From assembly GCA_903882745.1 (NCBI GenBank), contig CAIRYG010000012.1:62001-126000 (forward strand): 64,000 bases of DNA, given 5' to 3'. Shown piece after piece: positions 54,283-64,000 of the stretch. Source of the DNA: an uncultured Gemmatimonadota bacterium (lineage in GTDB: Bacteria > Gemmatimonadota > Gemmatimonadetes > Gemmatimonadales > Gemmatimonadaceae). Made by a program: the position numbers and the translations under genes. How positions within the stretch are numbered: the first letter of the stretch is position 1; each line of letters begins with the position of its first letter. A model generated the notes under the pieces. The model saw only the letters and a list, made by a program, of their open reading frames with translations. It searched no databases and was not told the origin of the DNA.

Positions 54283-54926
54283 CCATGCTCGCCGAGCAAT
54301 GGCACAAATCGCATCGGCCCAAGCTCAGCTTTCTCAAAGGCATCGCCGACGCGCGTCACCTGAATCAGTTTCTGCTCTTCACGGGTCCCCACCGGGATCA
54401 GCATACGCCCGCCGTCTGCCAGCTGCTCCAGCAATGGCACCGGAATGTCAGGACTCGCCGCGCCCACCAGGATCACATCGTAGGGCGCATGCGCCTTCCA
54501 CCCGTGCGTCCCATCGCCAAGCAGGAGCGAGACGCGCTCCACACCGGCGGCGGCGATCGCGGTGCGCGCATTCTCCAACAGCGGCGCGATCCGCTCGACG
54601 CTAAACACCTGCGCCGCGAGATGCGCGAGGAGCACGGTCTCGAATCCACTCCCCGTGCCAATCTCCAGCACCTTCTCGCTGCCGGTGAACTTGATCAGCT
54701 GCAAATAATACGCGTGGACCATCGGCTGGCTAATGGTCTGCCCATTGCCGATGGGGAGCGGCGTGTCTTCATACGCACGGTGCGCTACACCAGTTGGGAC
54801 AAAGAGGTGACGCGGCGTATTCTCGAACGCTTTTAACACGGCGAGGTCGGTAATCCCCTTCCCGCGCAGCTCTTCTACCAAGCGTCGGCGCGCACCGCCG
54901 AACTGCCGACCTACGGGGCTCTCCAC
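54270..54926 (-). CDS. pcm: Protein-L-isoaspartate O-methyltransferase (GTG start inferred)
   Basis: TPRHLFVPTGVAHRAYEDTPLPIGNGQTISQPMVHAYYLQL...VLEIGTGSGFETVLLAHL. Confidence 0.93.
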   Translation of the reverse strand: MESPVGRQFGGARRRLVEELRGKGITDLAVLKAFENTPRHLFVPTGVAHRAYEDTPLPIGNGQTISQPMVHAYYLQLIKFTGSEKVLEIGTGSGFETVLLAHLAAQVFSVERIAPLLENARTAIAAAGVERVSLLLGDGTHGWKAHAPYDVILVGAASPDIPVPLLEQLADGGRMLIPVGTREEQKLIQVTRVGDAFEKAELGPMRFVPLLGEHGWTS

Positions 54927-55672
54927 CAGTCCGCCGCGTCGTCCAACCGCGCCTGATGCGTGATATCGAGATGCAACGGCGTCACGGAGATGTAGCCGTC
55001 CTGGATCGCCGCAATGTCGGTCCCTTCGTCTTGCTCCCAGGTCACGGAGCCGCCGCCGATCCAATAGATCGGGCGTCCCCACGGATCCTTCATCTTGGCG
55101 ATGGAGTCATTAAATACCCGCTTCCCGAGCTTGGTGAGCTTCACCCCTTTGATCTCCGCTGCGGCACAGGGCGGAATGTTCACATTCAGCAAGGTGAACT
55201 TCGGAAAGGCAGGGAGCGAGGTCAAATGCCTCAGCAGCGCCGCTAACGGATCCACCAACTGGTCGAGCGGCGAGTCGTCCACGCGCATCAGACGCCCCGC
55301 GTAGCTCACGGCAATCGAAGGAATCCCCATCGAGAGTCCCTCCATCGCGGCGGCCACGGTGCCGGAGTACAGCACGTCCTCGCCCATGTTGGGGCCGTGA
55401 TTGATGCCGCTCAACACGAAGTCCGGCTTGGTGGGCATCAGCGCCTGCACCGCCAACATCACACAATCCGTGGGCGTGCCGTCCACCTGCCACCGCCCCG
55501 TTGCCAACTCGATCGGGCGCACGGGATGGTGCAAGGTGAGCGAATGGCTCGTGGCACTCTGCTCGCGGTCGGGAGCAACGACAAAGACGTCGCCAAGCTG
55601 CCGCGCCGCACGCTCCAACGTCTCGATACCCTTCGCGAGAATTCCGTCGTCATTGCTCACCAAAAACAGCAC
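54911..55672 (-). CDS. surE: 5'-nucleotidase SurE
   Basis: MLFLVSNDDGILAKGIETLERA...VVAPDREQSATSHSLTLHHPVR...SGINHGPNMGEDVLYSGTVAAAMEG. Confidence 0.96.
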   Translation of the reverse strand: MLFLVSNDDGILAKGIETLERAARQLGDVFVVAPDREQSATSHSLTLHHPVRPIELATGRWQVDGTPTDCVMLAVQALMPTKPDFVLSGINHGPNMGEDVLYSGTVAAAMEGLSMGIPSIAVSYAGRLMRVDDSPLDQLVDPLAALLRHLTSLPAFPKFTLLNVNIPPCAAAEIKGVKLTKLGKRVFNDSIAKMKDPWGRPIYWIGGGSVTWEQDEGTDIAAIQDGYISVTPLHLDITHQARLDDAADWWRAP

Positions 55673-56046
55673 TACCGCACCTCGCCTTCGAGAATCGTCA
55701 GAATATCACGCAACTCGGCCTCAATCGACTGCACCGTCTGCAGGTCCATGCCCACGCGCGCCGCCGACTTCAGTTCACCCGACTTCCGGAACTCATCCAA
55801 CTTCTGCCGCGCCCCGTCAATCGTGTACTTGTCCGAGTACAGCAGATGCTTCACCAACTGAATCATCTCAATCTCGCGCCGCTGATACACGCGATTGCCC
55901 GAACGGTTCTTGGCAGGGCTCAGAAACTTGAACTGACTTTCCCAATAGCGGAGCACGTGTGGCTTGAGCTCCGTCAACTCACACACGTCGCCGATCGAGT
56001 AGAACTCCTGGACAGGTTCTGGGCGATCGCCCGGACGAGCGCCCAT
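55672..56046 (-). CDS. MerR-family transcriptional regulator
   Basis: EFYSIGDVCELTELKPHVLRYWESQFKFLSPAKNRSGNRVYQRREIEMI. Confidence 0.92.
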   Translation of the reverse strand: MGARPGDRPEPVQEFYSIGDVCELTELKPHVLRYWESQFKFLSPAKNRSGNRVYQRREIEMIQLVKHLLYSDKYTIDGARQKLDEFRKSGELKSAARVGMDLQTVQSIEAELRDILTILEGEVR

Positions 56047-57038
56047 CAGTCCTGCTCTCCGCGGAGATCGCGCTGCATCAGTTCAACCAGGGCCCAACGC
56101 GCGGGCTGCCGCTCAAACAGGACGCGGTGCACCGCACTCACGATTGGCATCTCGACCCCCTCACGCGCCGCCAACGCACGAGCGCTCTCCGTTGTCGTCA
56201 CGCCTTCAGCTACGGTGTCGCGCACGGCGAGGATATCCTGCAACGCCGCGCCGCGACCGAGCTCAAGCCCGACCGCGCGGTTACGACTCAATGAGCCCGT
56301 GCAGGTCAGCACGAGATCGCCGACGCCGGCAAGTCCCGCGAAGGTTGCCGGACTCGCGCCAAGCTTCGCCCCGAGTCGCATCATCTCGGCGAGTCCGCGG
56401 GTGATCAACGCCGCACGCGCATTGAATCCGAGGTTCAGGCCGTCTGCAATACCCGTGGCGACCGCCATGACGTTCTTGAGGGCGCCGGCCAGCTCCACGC
56501 CAATGACATCGTCATGCGTGTAGACACGAAACGACGGAGCACTGAAGATTTGCTGGGCTCGCTGCGCAGCCGCTGGATCGAGGCTCGCGGCTACAACGGC
56601 CGTGGGCTGCCCCGCAGCAACTTCCGCCGCGAAGCTCGGCCCCGACAAGCCGACGACGGACCGACCTGGCACCTCCTCGCTCACCACCTCGGTCATGAGC
56701 GACAGCCGCCCCGGCTCAATCCCCTTCGTAGCCACCACGAGCGTCGCGCTGGGTGCGATGAACTCCTTCATGGAAGCCGCAACGCTGCGCAACACATGGC
56801 TCGGCGCGGCAAACACCACAATTTCGGCACCGTCGACGGCGACTTTCGGATCGTTCGTGGCTCGGAGTTCAGGATTGAGCGACACGCCGCTCAAGAAGCG
56901 CCGGTTTTCGTGGCCGCTGTTAATCGCATGCGCCACGTCGCGCTCGTGCGCCCAGAGCATGACCTGATGCCCGTTATCGGCGAGCAGATTCGCGAGCGCT
57001 GTACCCCAAGCGCCGGCGCCAATTACGGCACAGTTCAC
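56046..57038 (-). CDS. gpsA: Glycerol-3-phosphate dehydrogenase (NAD(P)+)
   Basis: VIGAGAWGTALANLLADNGHQVMLWAHE...GLSGPSFAAEVAAGQPTAVVAA...GALKNVMAVATGIADGL. Confidence 0.96.
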   Translation of the reverse strand: MNCAVIGAGAWGTALANLLADNGHQVMLWAHERDVAHAINSGHENRRFLSGVSLNPELRATNDPKVAVDGAEIVVFAAPSHVLRSVAASMKEFIAPSATLVVATKGIEPGRLSLMTEVVSEEVPGRSVVGLSGPSFAAEVAAGQPTAVVAASLDPAAAQRAQQIFSAPSFRVYTHDDVIGVELAGALKNVMAVATGIADGLNLGFNARAALITRGLAEMMRLGAKLGASPATFAGLAGVGDLVLTCTGSLSRNRAVGLELGRGAALQDILAVRDTVAEGVTTTESARALAAREGVEMPIVSAVHRVLFERQPARWALVELMQRDLRGEQD

Positions 57039-57670
57039 GAACGACCTCCAGCTTTCTTCTTGCCGAAAACGCGCCCTTCAGTGCCCGCGCGAAGGCGCGA
57101 GATGTTGGCGCGATGCGTCCACCAAACAAACACACCAACAACAAGCGCGGTGTACAAGACAGGTGACGCTCCCCGATCAAACCAGACCCACAGGGGGAAC
57201 AGCGTCGCCGCGGTGAGCGACCCAACCGACACATAGCCCGAGAGCACGGAGGTCAGCGCGAACACCGCGAACGTGCCGAGCAACGGCCCCGGAATCACGG
57301 CCAGAAAGATTCCCGCAGCGGTCGCCACACCCTTCCCGCCTCCTTTCCACATGAGGAAGATCGGCTTGGCGTGGCCAACGATTGCCATCACCCCGTACGC
57401 CAGCGCCCACCACGTGGCTGAGTCCGTTACGGGAGCTCCAACACCAAGAAGGCGCGGGAGCCAGTAGACTGGCACCGCGCCTTTGGTGATATCCAACAAC
57501 ATCACCGACACCCCCGCGGGAGCGCCGAGGGTACGGAACACATTGGTGGCCCCGAGATTCCCCGAGCCAACCGTTCGCAGATCAATCCCCTTCATGAGTC
57601 GTCCCGCGAGGTACGCAAACGGGATAGACCCTGCCAGATAGGCGATGACGAGGCCGATCAACGGGCTCAT
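57035..57670 (-). CDS. plsY: Glycerol-3-phosphate acyltransferase PlsY
   Basis: YLAGSIPFAYLAGRLMKGIDLRTVGSGNLGATNVFRTLG...GHAKPIFLMWKGGGKGVAT. Confidence 0.95.
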   Translation of the reverse strand: MSPLIGLVIAYLAGSIPFAYLAGRLMKGIDLRTVGSGNLGATNVFRTLGAPAGVSVMLLDITKGAVPVYWLPRLLGVGAPVTDSATWWALAYGVMAIVGHAKPIFLMWKGGGKGVATAAGIFLAVIPGPLLGTFAVFALTSVLSGYVSVGSLTAATLFPLWVWFDRGASPVLYTALVVGVFVWWTHRANISRLRAGTEGRVFGKKKAGGRS

Positions 57671-58983
57671 TGCTTCTCGGACTTCCGGCGGAGAATGATG
57701 CGCAACGGATTTCCCGTGAATCCCCAGAACTCGCGGAACCCATTGTGCAGGTAGCGCACATAGTGCTCCTGCAGCTTGTCCGGATTGTTGCCAAACACGG
57801 CGATCGTCGGCGGGTTCGTCTCCACCTGCGTCGCATAGTTGAGCTTGATCTCGTGCCCAGCTGCCTGCGGCGGCTGACGGCGCGCCAGCAGCTGCTGCAG
57901 CGCGTCATTGACCTGCGACGTGCTGATGCGCTTGTGGCGTTCCGCGTCCACGGTCTGAATCAAATCCAGCACCTTGGTGACACGCATACCCGTGAGCGCT
58001 GAGGTGAACACGAACGGCACGAAGCGCAGATATGGCGCCTTTTCCGCGCACTCCTTCTCGAACTTGGCGGCGGTCTTGTCGTCCTTCTCCTTCAGGTCCC
58101 ACTTATTCACGACCATGATCAGCCCACGGCCCGCTTCCCACGCGAGCGTCGCAATCTTGAGGTCCTGATTGTGGAGCCCTTCGGTCGCATCGATCATCAG
58201 GATGCAGATATCCGAACGGTCGATCGCGCGGCGCGTTCGGAGCGCCGAATAAAACTCGATACCATCGTCGATGCGTGCCTGACGGCGAAGCCCGGCCGTG
58301 TCGACGAAAATCATCTCGCGCCCGTGGTACGTGAACGGCGTATCGATCGCATCGCGCGTCGTGCCGGCGATCTCTGACACCACGAGTCGCTCGGCGCCCA
58401 ACAACTTGTTGATGAAGCTGGACTTGCCCACATTCGGGCGCCCGATCACCGACACGCGGAGCAGTTCCTTGAGCTCATCCGGATGCGGCGCCGGCAACAT
58501 CTTTACGAGCTCGTCGAGCAGATCGCCCGACATTTTACCATTCGTCGCCGACACGGGGTGTGGATCCCCCGCTCCGAGCTTGTAGAACTCGTAGTAGTCT
58601 GTTGTGCGCGGATCATCGACCTTATTGGCCACGACCATCCACGGCTTTCCAGAGTTGCGCAGTAACTCCGCAACGCGGGCATCCGAGGGGTGCACACCGA
58701 CCTGCGAATCCAGCACGAGGAGCAGCAGGTCCGCCTCATCAATGGCCTGTTTCACCTGCTTGCGAATCTCCAGGTCCATCGGAAGCGTGGAATCCTCACG
58801 GAGACCACCGGTGTCGACGAGCCAAAACGCGCGTCCATTCCACTCCGCACGCGTGAAGTGACGGTCACGGGTCGTGCCCGGCTCATCGCTCACAATCGCG
58901 GTATCATGCCCGACAATGCGGTTAAACAGCGACGACTTGCCCACATTGGGGCGGCCGATCAGTGCAACGACGGGAAGACTCAT
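57667..58983 (-). CDS. der: Ribosome-associated GTPase Der (EngA)
   Basis: [25 protein letters not shown]...[41 protein letters not shown], two G domains. Confidence 0.96.
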   Translation of the reverse strand: MSLPVVALIGRPNVGKSSLFNRIVGHDTAIVSDEPGTTRDRHFTRAEWNGRAFWLVDTGGLREDSTLPMDLEIRKQVKQAIDEADLLLLVLDSQVGVHPSDARVAELLRNSGKPWMVVANKVDDPRTTDYYEFYKLGAGDPHPVSATNGKMSGDLLDELVKMLPAPHPDELKELLRVSVIGRPNVGKSSFINKLLGAERLVVSEIAGTTRDAIDTPFTYHGREMIFVDTAGLRRQARIDDGIEFYSALRTRRAIDRSDICILMIDATEGLHNQDLKIATLAWEAGRGLIMVVNKWDLKEKDDKTAAKFEKECAEKAPYLRFVPFVFTSALTGMRVTKVLDLIQTVDAERHKRISTSQVNDALQQLLARRQPPQAAGHEIKLNYATQVETNPPTIAVFGNNPDKLQEHYVRYLHNGFREFWGFTGNPLRIILRRKSEKQ

Positions 58984-60281
58984 ACAGCCTCCGAGACGGC
59001 GCACATCGGGGAGCCTTCAAGTTCGAGCACGTCAATAAAATCGTACGATGGATAGACAGGCATATTGCATTCCTCGCGCACTGCCACGAACGCCGAATCG
59101 TCGAGGAAGAGGCCGTTTTCGTTGATGGACTCGGCTGGGATCAATGCCAGGTCGAGGTCCGTCCGATGCGCGAGTGCGCGCCGGATATCGGCGCCGACCA
59201 AGAGGCCGGCGGTTGTAGTCGTAGGACCGAAGAGCGAGTTCTCGGTCGGAATCAGCTCGAACGTCGCGCCGGTCGCGGCCGCGAGCTGTTCGAGCAACGG
59301 CGGCATCAGCGGCGCCATCGAGGTTCCGGTGACGACGCCAATCTTTTTGCCGTCCAGACGCGGGAGCCGCTCGACGCCTTCCGCGATGCGGCGCCGGAGC
59401 GTCGCGATGGAACCAATGCCGTTCTCAATCTGCGCAAAGTCGTCGTAGAACTCAGCATCCGGCAGCTCGCGACCCGCCAACAGATACAACTCATCGGAAC
59501 CATAGACCCAGGTGAAGCCGCGCTCCGCACGCGCCTTCTCGGCCCAGCGTTCCGCGACGGCGAGCAATGCCGTCGCGTTCGCCACGTTCATCGACTCGCC
59601 GGTGTACAGATGCGAGAACTGCGTCAGCCCAACCGGCACGAGCGCAACGGTCAGGCAGGCCTCGCCCAAGTTCCAGAGATCGGTGAGCGACTGCTCGAGC
59701 ACCTCGCCGTCATTGAGCCCCGGCACCACGACCATCTGACCGTGGAACTGGATCCCGCCATCGGTGAGCCGCGTGAGCTGCTCAATAATGTTGGGAACTC
59801 GCGGGTTGTTCAGCAGCTTCTTGCGTGCTTCCCACGGCGTCGCGTGGACCGAGACGTACAACGGCGAGAGCCGGTACTCGAGAATCCGCTCGAAATCGTG
59901 CTCGCGAAGATTCGACAGCGTCGCGAAATTTCCGTAGGCAAACGACAAGCGGTAGTCGTCGTCGCGAATGTACAGCGGCCGACGGAGCCCCTTCGGTAGT
60001 CCCTCGACAAAACAGAACTCACACCGGTTCGCGCAGCGACGCACCGTGGGTGGCTCAAGCTCAAGCCCAAACGGCTCATCTTCCGGGCGCTCCACGTCAA
60101 AAATGACGAGCTCGCCCGACGGGAACTTGGCTTCGATTTCGAGGGCATCAACGGCGGTCAGGAACTCCCAATCGAGGAAGTCCACGAGGGCGCGCCCGTT
60201 GACGGAAATGAGCTCCGTTCCGGCGACGATGCCCAGCTCGGCAGCAATGCTATCGGGCTGAACCCGCGCGACCCTTACCAT
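58980..60281 (-). CDS. PDZ + radical SAM DUF512 protein
   Basis: PDZ-like N-terminus; [43 protein letters not shown]. Confidence 0.88.
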   Translation of the reverse strand: MVRVARVQPDSIAAELGIVAGTELISVNGRALVDFLDWEFLTAVDALEIEAKFPSGELVIFDVERPEDEPFGLELEPPTVRRCANRCEFCFVEGLPKGLRRPLYIRDDDYRLSFAYGNFATLSNLREHDFERILEYRLSPLYVSVHATPWEARKKLLNNPRVPNIIEQLTRLTDGGIQFHGQMVVVPGLNDGEVLEQSLTDLWNLGEACLTVALVPVGLTQFSHLYTGESMNVANATALLAVAERWAEKARAERGFTWVYGSDELYLLAGRELPDAEFYDDFAQIENGIGSIATLRRRIAEGVERLPRLDGKKIGVVTGTSMAPLMPPLLEQLAAATGATFELIPTENSLFGPTTTTAGLLVGADIRRALAHRTDLDLALIPAESINENGLFLDDSAFVAVREECNMPVYPSYDFIDVLELEGSPMCAVSEAV

Positions 60282-60315
60282 AGTTGATGTAAGTTATCAA
60301 CATTGGCACCGGAAA

Positions 60316-61497
60316 TCAATCAGAAACAATGACTTCCGAGCGTCGTACCACCTCTGCCAAGACCTCGGCGGCCGTACGCCCCGTTGCCGCCACGACTCGC
60401 GCGACGTCGTCGAACTCCGGTTTGATCCGCTCGCCACCACCGGGAAGGCTAACCGTTTTCGTGGTTATCACCTGCCCAAAGACTTCGACGGTGCCGATGC
60501 GACGATCCAAGGCGCGACGCTGGACTTCTGAGCGGCGCACACCGATCGTCGTGCTCTCCCGCAGGAGCAAGTCCTCCAAACGGCTGCTATCTGACGGGGT
60601 GCAGAGCACCTCCAACCGAACCCCGGGGCGACCCTTCTTCATCAGCGTTTGGAGGATCGTGACATCCAGGGCGCCGGCCGTGCGGAGGGCGTCTGCGGCT
60701 GCGGCCACATACTCCCCAGAGAGATCGTCCAGATCCGCCGCGAGCAGATGCAAGGTCTCATGTGCTGCGGCCACGCCCTGCACCTCCGCCAGCGTGATCC
60801 GGAGCGCGTTCGCGCGCCCCTGGAAGTCCTTGGTCCCTGCCCCGTATCCGCTCTTGCGCGGACGATACTCGGCAGGCGGCGCGCCGCTCGAGAGCACCCG
60901 CAGGAGCGCCGCGCCGGTGGGTGTGGTGAGCTCCCCGCTATTCTCTGGGCCCGGACGGACCGCCAGCCCCTCAAGGAGTCGCAGCGTGGCGGGTGCGGGC
61001 ACCGCCAGCCGCCCATGGGCCGCGTCGATAAAGCCGTCGCCCATCGCGATCGTAGTGTTGTACACCTTCTCGACCCCGAGAAGATGCAGCCCCCAAACGC
61101 TGCCGACCACATCGAGAATTGCATCCACCGCCCCAACCTCGTGCAGATGCACCTTCTCGAGGGTGGTGCCGTGGATTGAGGCTTCGACCGTCGTGACGGC
61201 CTCGAACACCAGCATGGCGCGCTCCTTGACCAGCGCGGGAGCTGGCGACGCATCGACAATCGCCTTGATATGCTTGAGATGGCGACCGTGCGGCTGGGGC
61301 GGGATATCAAAATCCACCTTCCAGCCCGCAATCTCTCCGCGCTTCACACGCTCGAGCCGCACCGAAACCCCGTCGAGCTTGAGGGTCGCTGGCAGCGCCT
61401 TGAGCCATTCGGGGTCGAGTCCGAGGTCGAGGAGTGCGCCGAGCGTCATGTCGCCGGCGATTCCCGAGAAGGGGTCGAAGATCGCGATGTTGGTCAT
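60316..61497 (-). CDS. larC: Nickel-pincer cofactor biosynthesis protein LarC
   Basis: FDPFSGIAGDMTLGALLDLGLDPEWL...VHLHEVGAVDAILDVVGS...GAGTKDFQGRANALRI. Confidence 0.92.
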   Translation of the reverse strand: MTNIAIFDPFSGIAGDMTLGALLDLGLDPEWLKALPATLKLDGVSVRLERVKRGEIAGWKVDFDIPPQPHGRHLKHIKAIVDASPAPALVKERAMLVFEAVTTVEASIHGTTLEKVHLHEVGAVDAILDVVGSVWGLHLLGVEKVYNTTIAMGDGFIDAAHGRLAVPAPATLRLLEGLAVRPGPENSGELTTPTGAALLRVLSSGAPPAEYRPRKSGYGAGTKDFQGRANALRITLAEVQGVAAAHETLHLLAADLDDLSGEYVAAAADALRTAGALDVTILQTLMKKGRPGVRLEVLCTPSDSSRLEDLLLRESTTIGVRRSEVQRRALDRRIGTVEVFGQVITTKTVSLPGGGERIKPEFDDVARVVAATGRTAAEVLAEVVRRSEVIVSD

Positions 61498-61503
61498 AGT
61501 GTG

Positions 61504-61545
61504 AATATAAACATCGCGGGGCCCGGCCAACTGCCGAGCCCCGCG
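61504..61545 (-). promoter_or_regulatory. GC-rich hairpin (61515-61545) followed by TATATT (61509-61504) and larC ATG 6 nt later
   Basis: Minus strand CGCGGGGC..GCCCCGCG ATGTT TATATT CACACT ATG. Confidence 0.6.
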
Positions 61546-61564
61546 ACATTTCTGTCACACTGAC

Positions 61565-62710
61565 CTACCAGCGGTACGACGCCCCTGATCCCGTGTTGAA
61601 TACCACGATCTCGGCGTCCGGCTTCACGAGTCCGGCGAGGACCATCTTGCGGGCGACTTCGAGTCCGCACCCACCCTCGGGCGCTGCATCGATGCCACTG
61701 ACCGATGCCAGCCGGAAGGTTCCGCGACGAATCTCCTCTTCGTCACAGGCGAAGGCGCCACCATTGCTCTCGCGGAGTGTGCGGAGCGTCAGGCGATCAC
61801 CCAGTGGCCCCGGCACGCGCAGCCCGCTCGCATGCGTCGTCGGATTCTCCCATGGCGTCGCCTTCTCGGCGCCCTCGTGAAAGGCACGGACCAGCGGCTG
61901 ACAGCCACTGGCCTGGGCAATCACCATCTTCGGCCGGCGGGTATCCGCTTCGAGCCATCCCCAATCCACCATCTCGTTGATGGCTTTCCAGATGCCGATC
62001 GTGCCTTCGCCACCGCCCGTCGGGTAGACGATCGCGTCTGGGAGACGCCAGCCGAGCTGTTCAGCGACTTCATAGCCCATTGTCTTCATTCCCTCCACAC
62101 GGTACGGCTCGCGAACGGTGGCGACGTTGAAGTAGCCACTCTCCTTCGCAAACTGCATCGTCGCCTTCCCCGCGTCGCCAATGTGACCTTCCACAAGATG
62201 GAGTTCCGCGCCATAGGCACGAATGCTGCCGAGGATCGGCGGGGGTGTTGTGGCCGGCGCGTAGACGCGGGCTGGCATACGTGCGGCCGCAGCATAGGCG
62301 GCAAGCGCGATGCCGGCGTTTCCGGCGGTTGGGACGCACACGCCGGGGAGTCCGAGCGCCTTCGCGCGCGTGATGGCCATGGAGAGACCACGAGCCTTGA
62401 AGCTCGCGGTTGGGTTGAGCCCCTCGTCCTTGATCCAGAGGCGACCCACTCCGACGTCCTTCGCAAGCTCGGGGAGTTCGGTGAGCGCCGTCATGCCCTC
62501 ACCGCGATTCGTGCGCACCTCGCCGTCGTTGATCGGCAACGCCGCCGCGTAGCGCCACATGTCGGGCTCAGTGCCGATCTCTGATCTGCGGACGGAGGCG
62601 ACCTTCACCATGAGCGGTTGACCACAGTCAGGACACAGCGAGGCCAAGCGATCGCCGGGTACGGTATAGGCGCACGCGGAACAATGGAGCGTCCAGGAAG
62701 AGGCAGTCAC
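61565..62710 (-). CDS. thrC: Threonine synthase-like PLP enzyme with N-terminal zinc ribbon
   Basis: LHCSACAY...LCPDCGQ; LWIKDEGLNPTASFKARGLSMAITRAKALG; PTAGNAGIALAAYAA; YPTGGGEGTIGIWKAINE. Confidence 0.88.
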   Translation of the reverse strand: MTASSWTLHCSACAYTVPGDRLASLCPDCGQPLMVKVASVRRSEIGTEPDMWRYAAALPINDGEVRTNRGEGMTALTELPELAKDVGVGRLWIKDEGLNPTASFKARGLSMAITRAKALGLPGVCVPTAGNAGIALAAYAAAARMPARVYAPATTPPPILGSIRAYGAELHLVEGHIGDAGKATMQFAKESGYFNVATVREPYRVEGMKTMGYEVAEQLGWRLPDAIVYPTGGGEGTIGIWKAINEMVDWGWLEADTRRPKMVIAQASGCQPLVRAFHEGAEKATPWENPTTHASGLRVPGPLGDRLTLRTLRESNGGAFACDEEEIRRGTFRLASVSGIDAAPEGGCGLEVARKMVLAGLVKPDAEIVVFNTGSGASYRW

Positions 62711-64000
62711 GAGACGTGAGGTTCGGGTGTCGGTACAGGAGGAGCATCGGATACGGCTGGTGCCGTTGGATCTGAAGCTTTCAACGCATCAAGCATCTTC
62801 TGTGCTGAACGCGTCGACCACCCCGGGAGTTCTGCGACCGCTTCGGGGGTGGCATCACGGATCCCTTGAATCGATCCGAAGTGCGAGAGCAACTCGCGGC
62901 GCTTCACGGGGCCAACACCGGGAATTTTCAACAACTCTGACGTAACGGTGCGCAGGGTGCGCCGTTTCCGATTATAGCCAACCGCGGTGCGATGTGCTTC
63001 GTCGCGCGCCTGTTGGAGCAACCGGAGGGCCGGGGATCGTCGGGGCAATCGCAGCGATTCGGACCGGCCAGGCATGAACACTTCCTCGTCTTTCTTTGCG
63101 AGTGAAATGAGCGGATGCTTTTCCAGGCCAAGCTCCGTGAGTGCCGCGAGCGCGGCACTGAGCTGCCCCTTCCCACCGTCAATCACGATCAGGTCCGGGA
63201 GTGGCTTTGATTCTTCGAGGCGGCGGCGGAAGAATCGATGCACCACTTCGCGCATTGAGGCAAAGTCGTCGGGGCCATGCGCCTCGTCCACACTTTTGAC
63301 GCGCATCGTCCGGTACTCGCTCCGCTTCGGCCGTCCGTTCTCGAACCACACAATAGACCCCACGTTGTCCTTACCCTGCGCGGTCGACATGTCAAAACAG
63401 ACGAGCGAGCGCGGAATCTTCTGCAATCCGAGCTCGCGGCCGAGTTCGTACACCGGGTCAGCCGCACGTTCGTCGACCTCGACACCGGCGAGCTTGAACT
63501 CCTCAAGCAGGTGACGCGCATTCTGCTCGGCGAGATCAATAAGCTCGCGACGTGAACCACGCTGCGGAATGAGGACCGACGTGCCAGGGATCGTCTCCTC
63601 AAACACTGGGCGATCTTCGAAATCGAAGGGGAGGAGCAGTTCGCGTCCGCGCTCGGTCGCACCGATGTAACTACTCGCCAGATACGCACCGAGGACGGCG
63701 GCGTCGGGCTCGTCCTCCACGTGCTCGAGAAACCGATGATCGCGTCCGAGCAACTTGCCACCGCGAATGCGAATGATCGTCACGCAGGCATCTTCCCCAT
63801 CGCGCGCATATCCCACGACATCGCGTTCGCCGCCTTCGACGTCAAGAATGACCGTGGGCTCCTCCATCTTCTGCAGATGCACCAACGCATCGCGCAGTTC
63901 GGCGGCACGCTCAAACTGCATGGCATCTGAGGCCGCCGACATCCGCTCCTTGACGCGACGCACGACCTCGTCGGTGCGGCCGTCGAGAAAGACGACCACT
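62707..64000 (-). CDS. uvrC: Excinuclease ABC subunit C, C-terminal part; N-terminus beyond window
   Basis: MSAASDAMQFERAAELRDALVHLQ...RSLVCFDMSTAQGKDNVGSIVWFENG...LIVIDGGKGQLSAAL...IPGVGPVKRRELLSHFGS. Confidence 0.94.
   Translation of the reverse strand, partial: VVVFLDGRTDEVVRRVKERMSAASDAMQFERAAELRDALVHLQKMEEPTVILDVEGGERDVVGYARDGEDACVTIIRIRGGKLLGRDHRFLEHVEDEPDAAVLGAYLASSYIGATERGRELLLPFDFEDRPVFEETIPGTSVLIPQRGSRRELIDLAEQNARHLLEEFKLAGVEVDERAADPVYELGRELGLQKIPRSLVCFDMSTAQGKDNVGSIVWFENGRPKRSEYRTMRVKSVDEAHGPDDFASMREVVHRFFRRRLEESKPLPDLIVIDGGKGQLSAALAALTELGLEKHPLISLAKKDEEVFMPGRSESLRLPRRSPALRLLQQARDEAHRTAVGYNRKRRTLRTVTSELLKIPGVGPVKRRELLSHFGSIQGIRDATPEAVAELPGWSTRSAQKMLDALKASDPTAPAVSDAPPVPTPEPHVS

Overview
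High-GC bacterial chromosome segment of about 64 kb, mostly core genes; gene content loosely suggests Gemmatimonadota or a similar Gram-negative lineage (inference only). From ~1.7 to 48.75 kb every confident gene is on the + strand: a 14-gene nuoA-N operon, phosphohexomutase, sucCD, ndk, a DUF177-rpmF-plsX-fab-acpP-fabF run continuing into futalosine-pathway mqnE-mqnA-mqnC, ispF, DedA, XerC/D recombinase, trpG/pabA, kdsB-pyrG-kdsA-kdsC-kdsD-lptC-lptA-lptB-rpoN, a glycosyltransferase/YfhO cassette and dapF. From 49.0 kb to the right edge every confident gene is on the - strand: TPR protein, csoR-copA, two small secreted proteins, tRNA-Arg(CCU), apt-pcm-surE-merR-gpsA-plsY-der-DUF512, larC, thrC-like, uvrC (truncated). 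The strand switch coincides with a 28-bp dif-like XerC/XerD site at 48851-48878. All 14 GGG(A/C)AGGG (KOPS-like) motifs I found by eye point toward it, so this is very likely the replication terminus. Main findings: (1) the dif/KOPS terminus; (2) a truncated TRAFAC/'double-GTPase'-like ORF at the left edge, absent from the ORF track, with an in-frame TGA just before its P-loop; (3) tandem CsoR-type operators embedded in the copA promoter; (4) a recurring 'hairpin, then TATANT, then immediate ATG' junction suggesting terminators fused to leaderless promoters; (5) an LptB with a ~161-aa N-terminal extension; (6) a GT4 gene that appears to need a CTG start. No CRISPR array, rRNA or transposon was seen.
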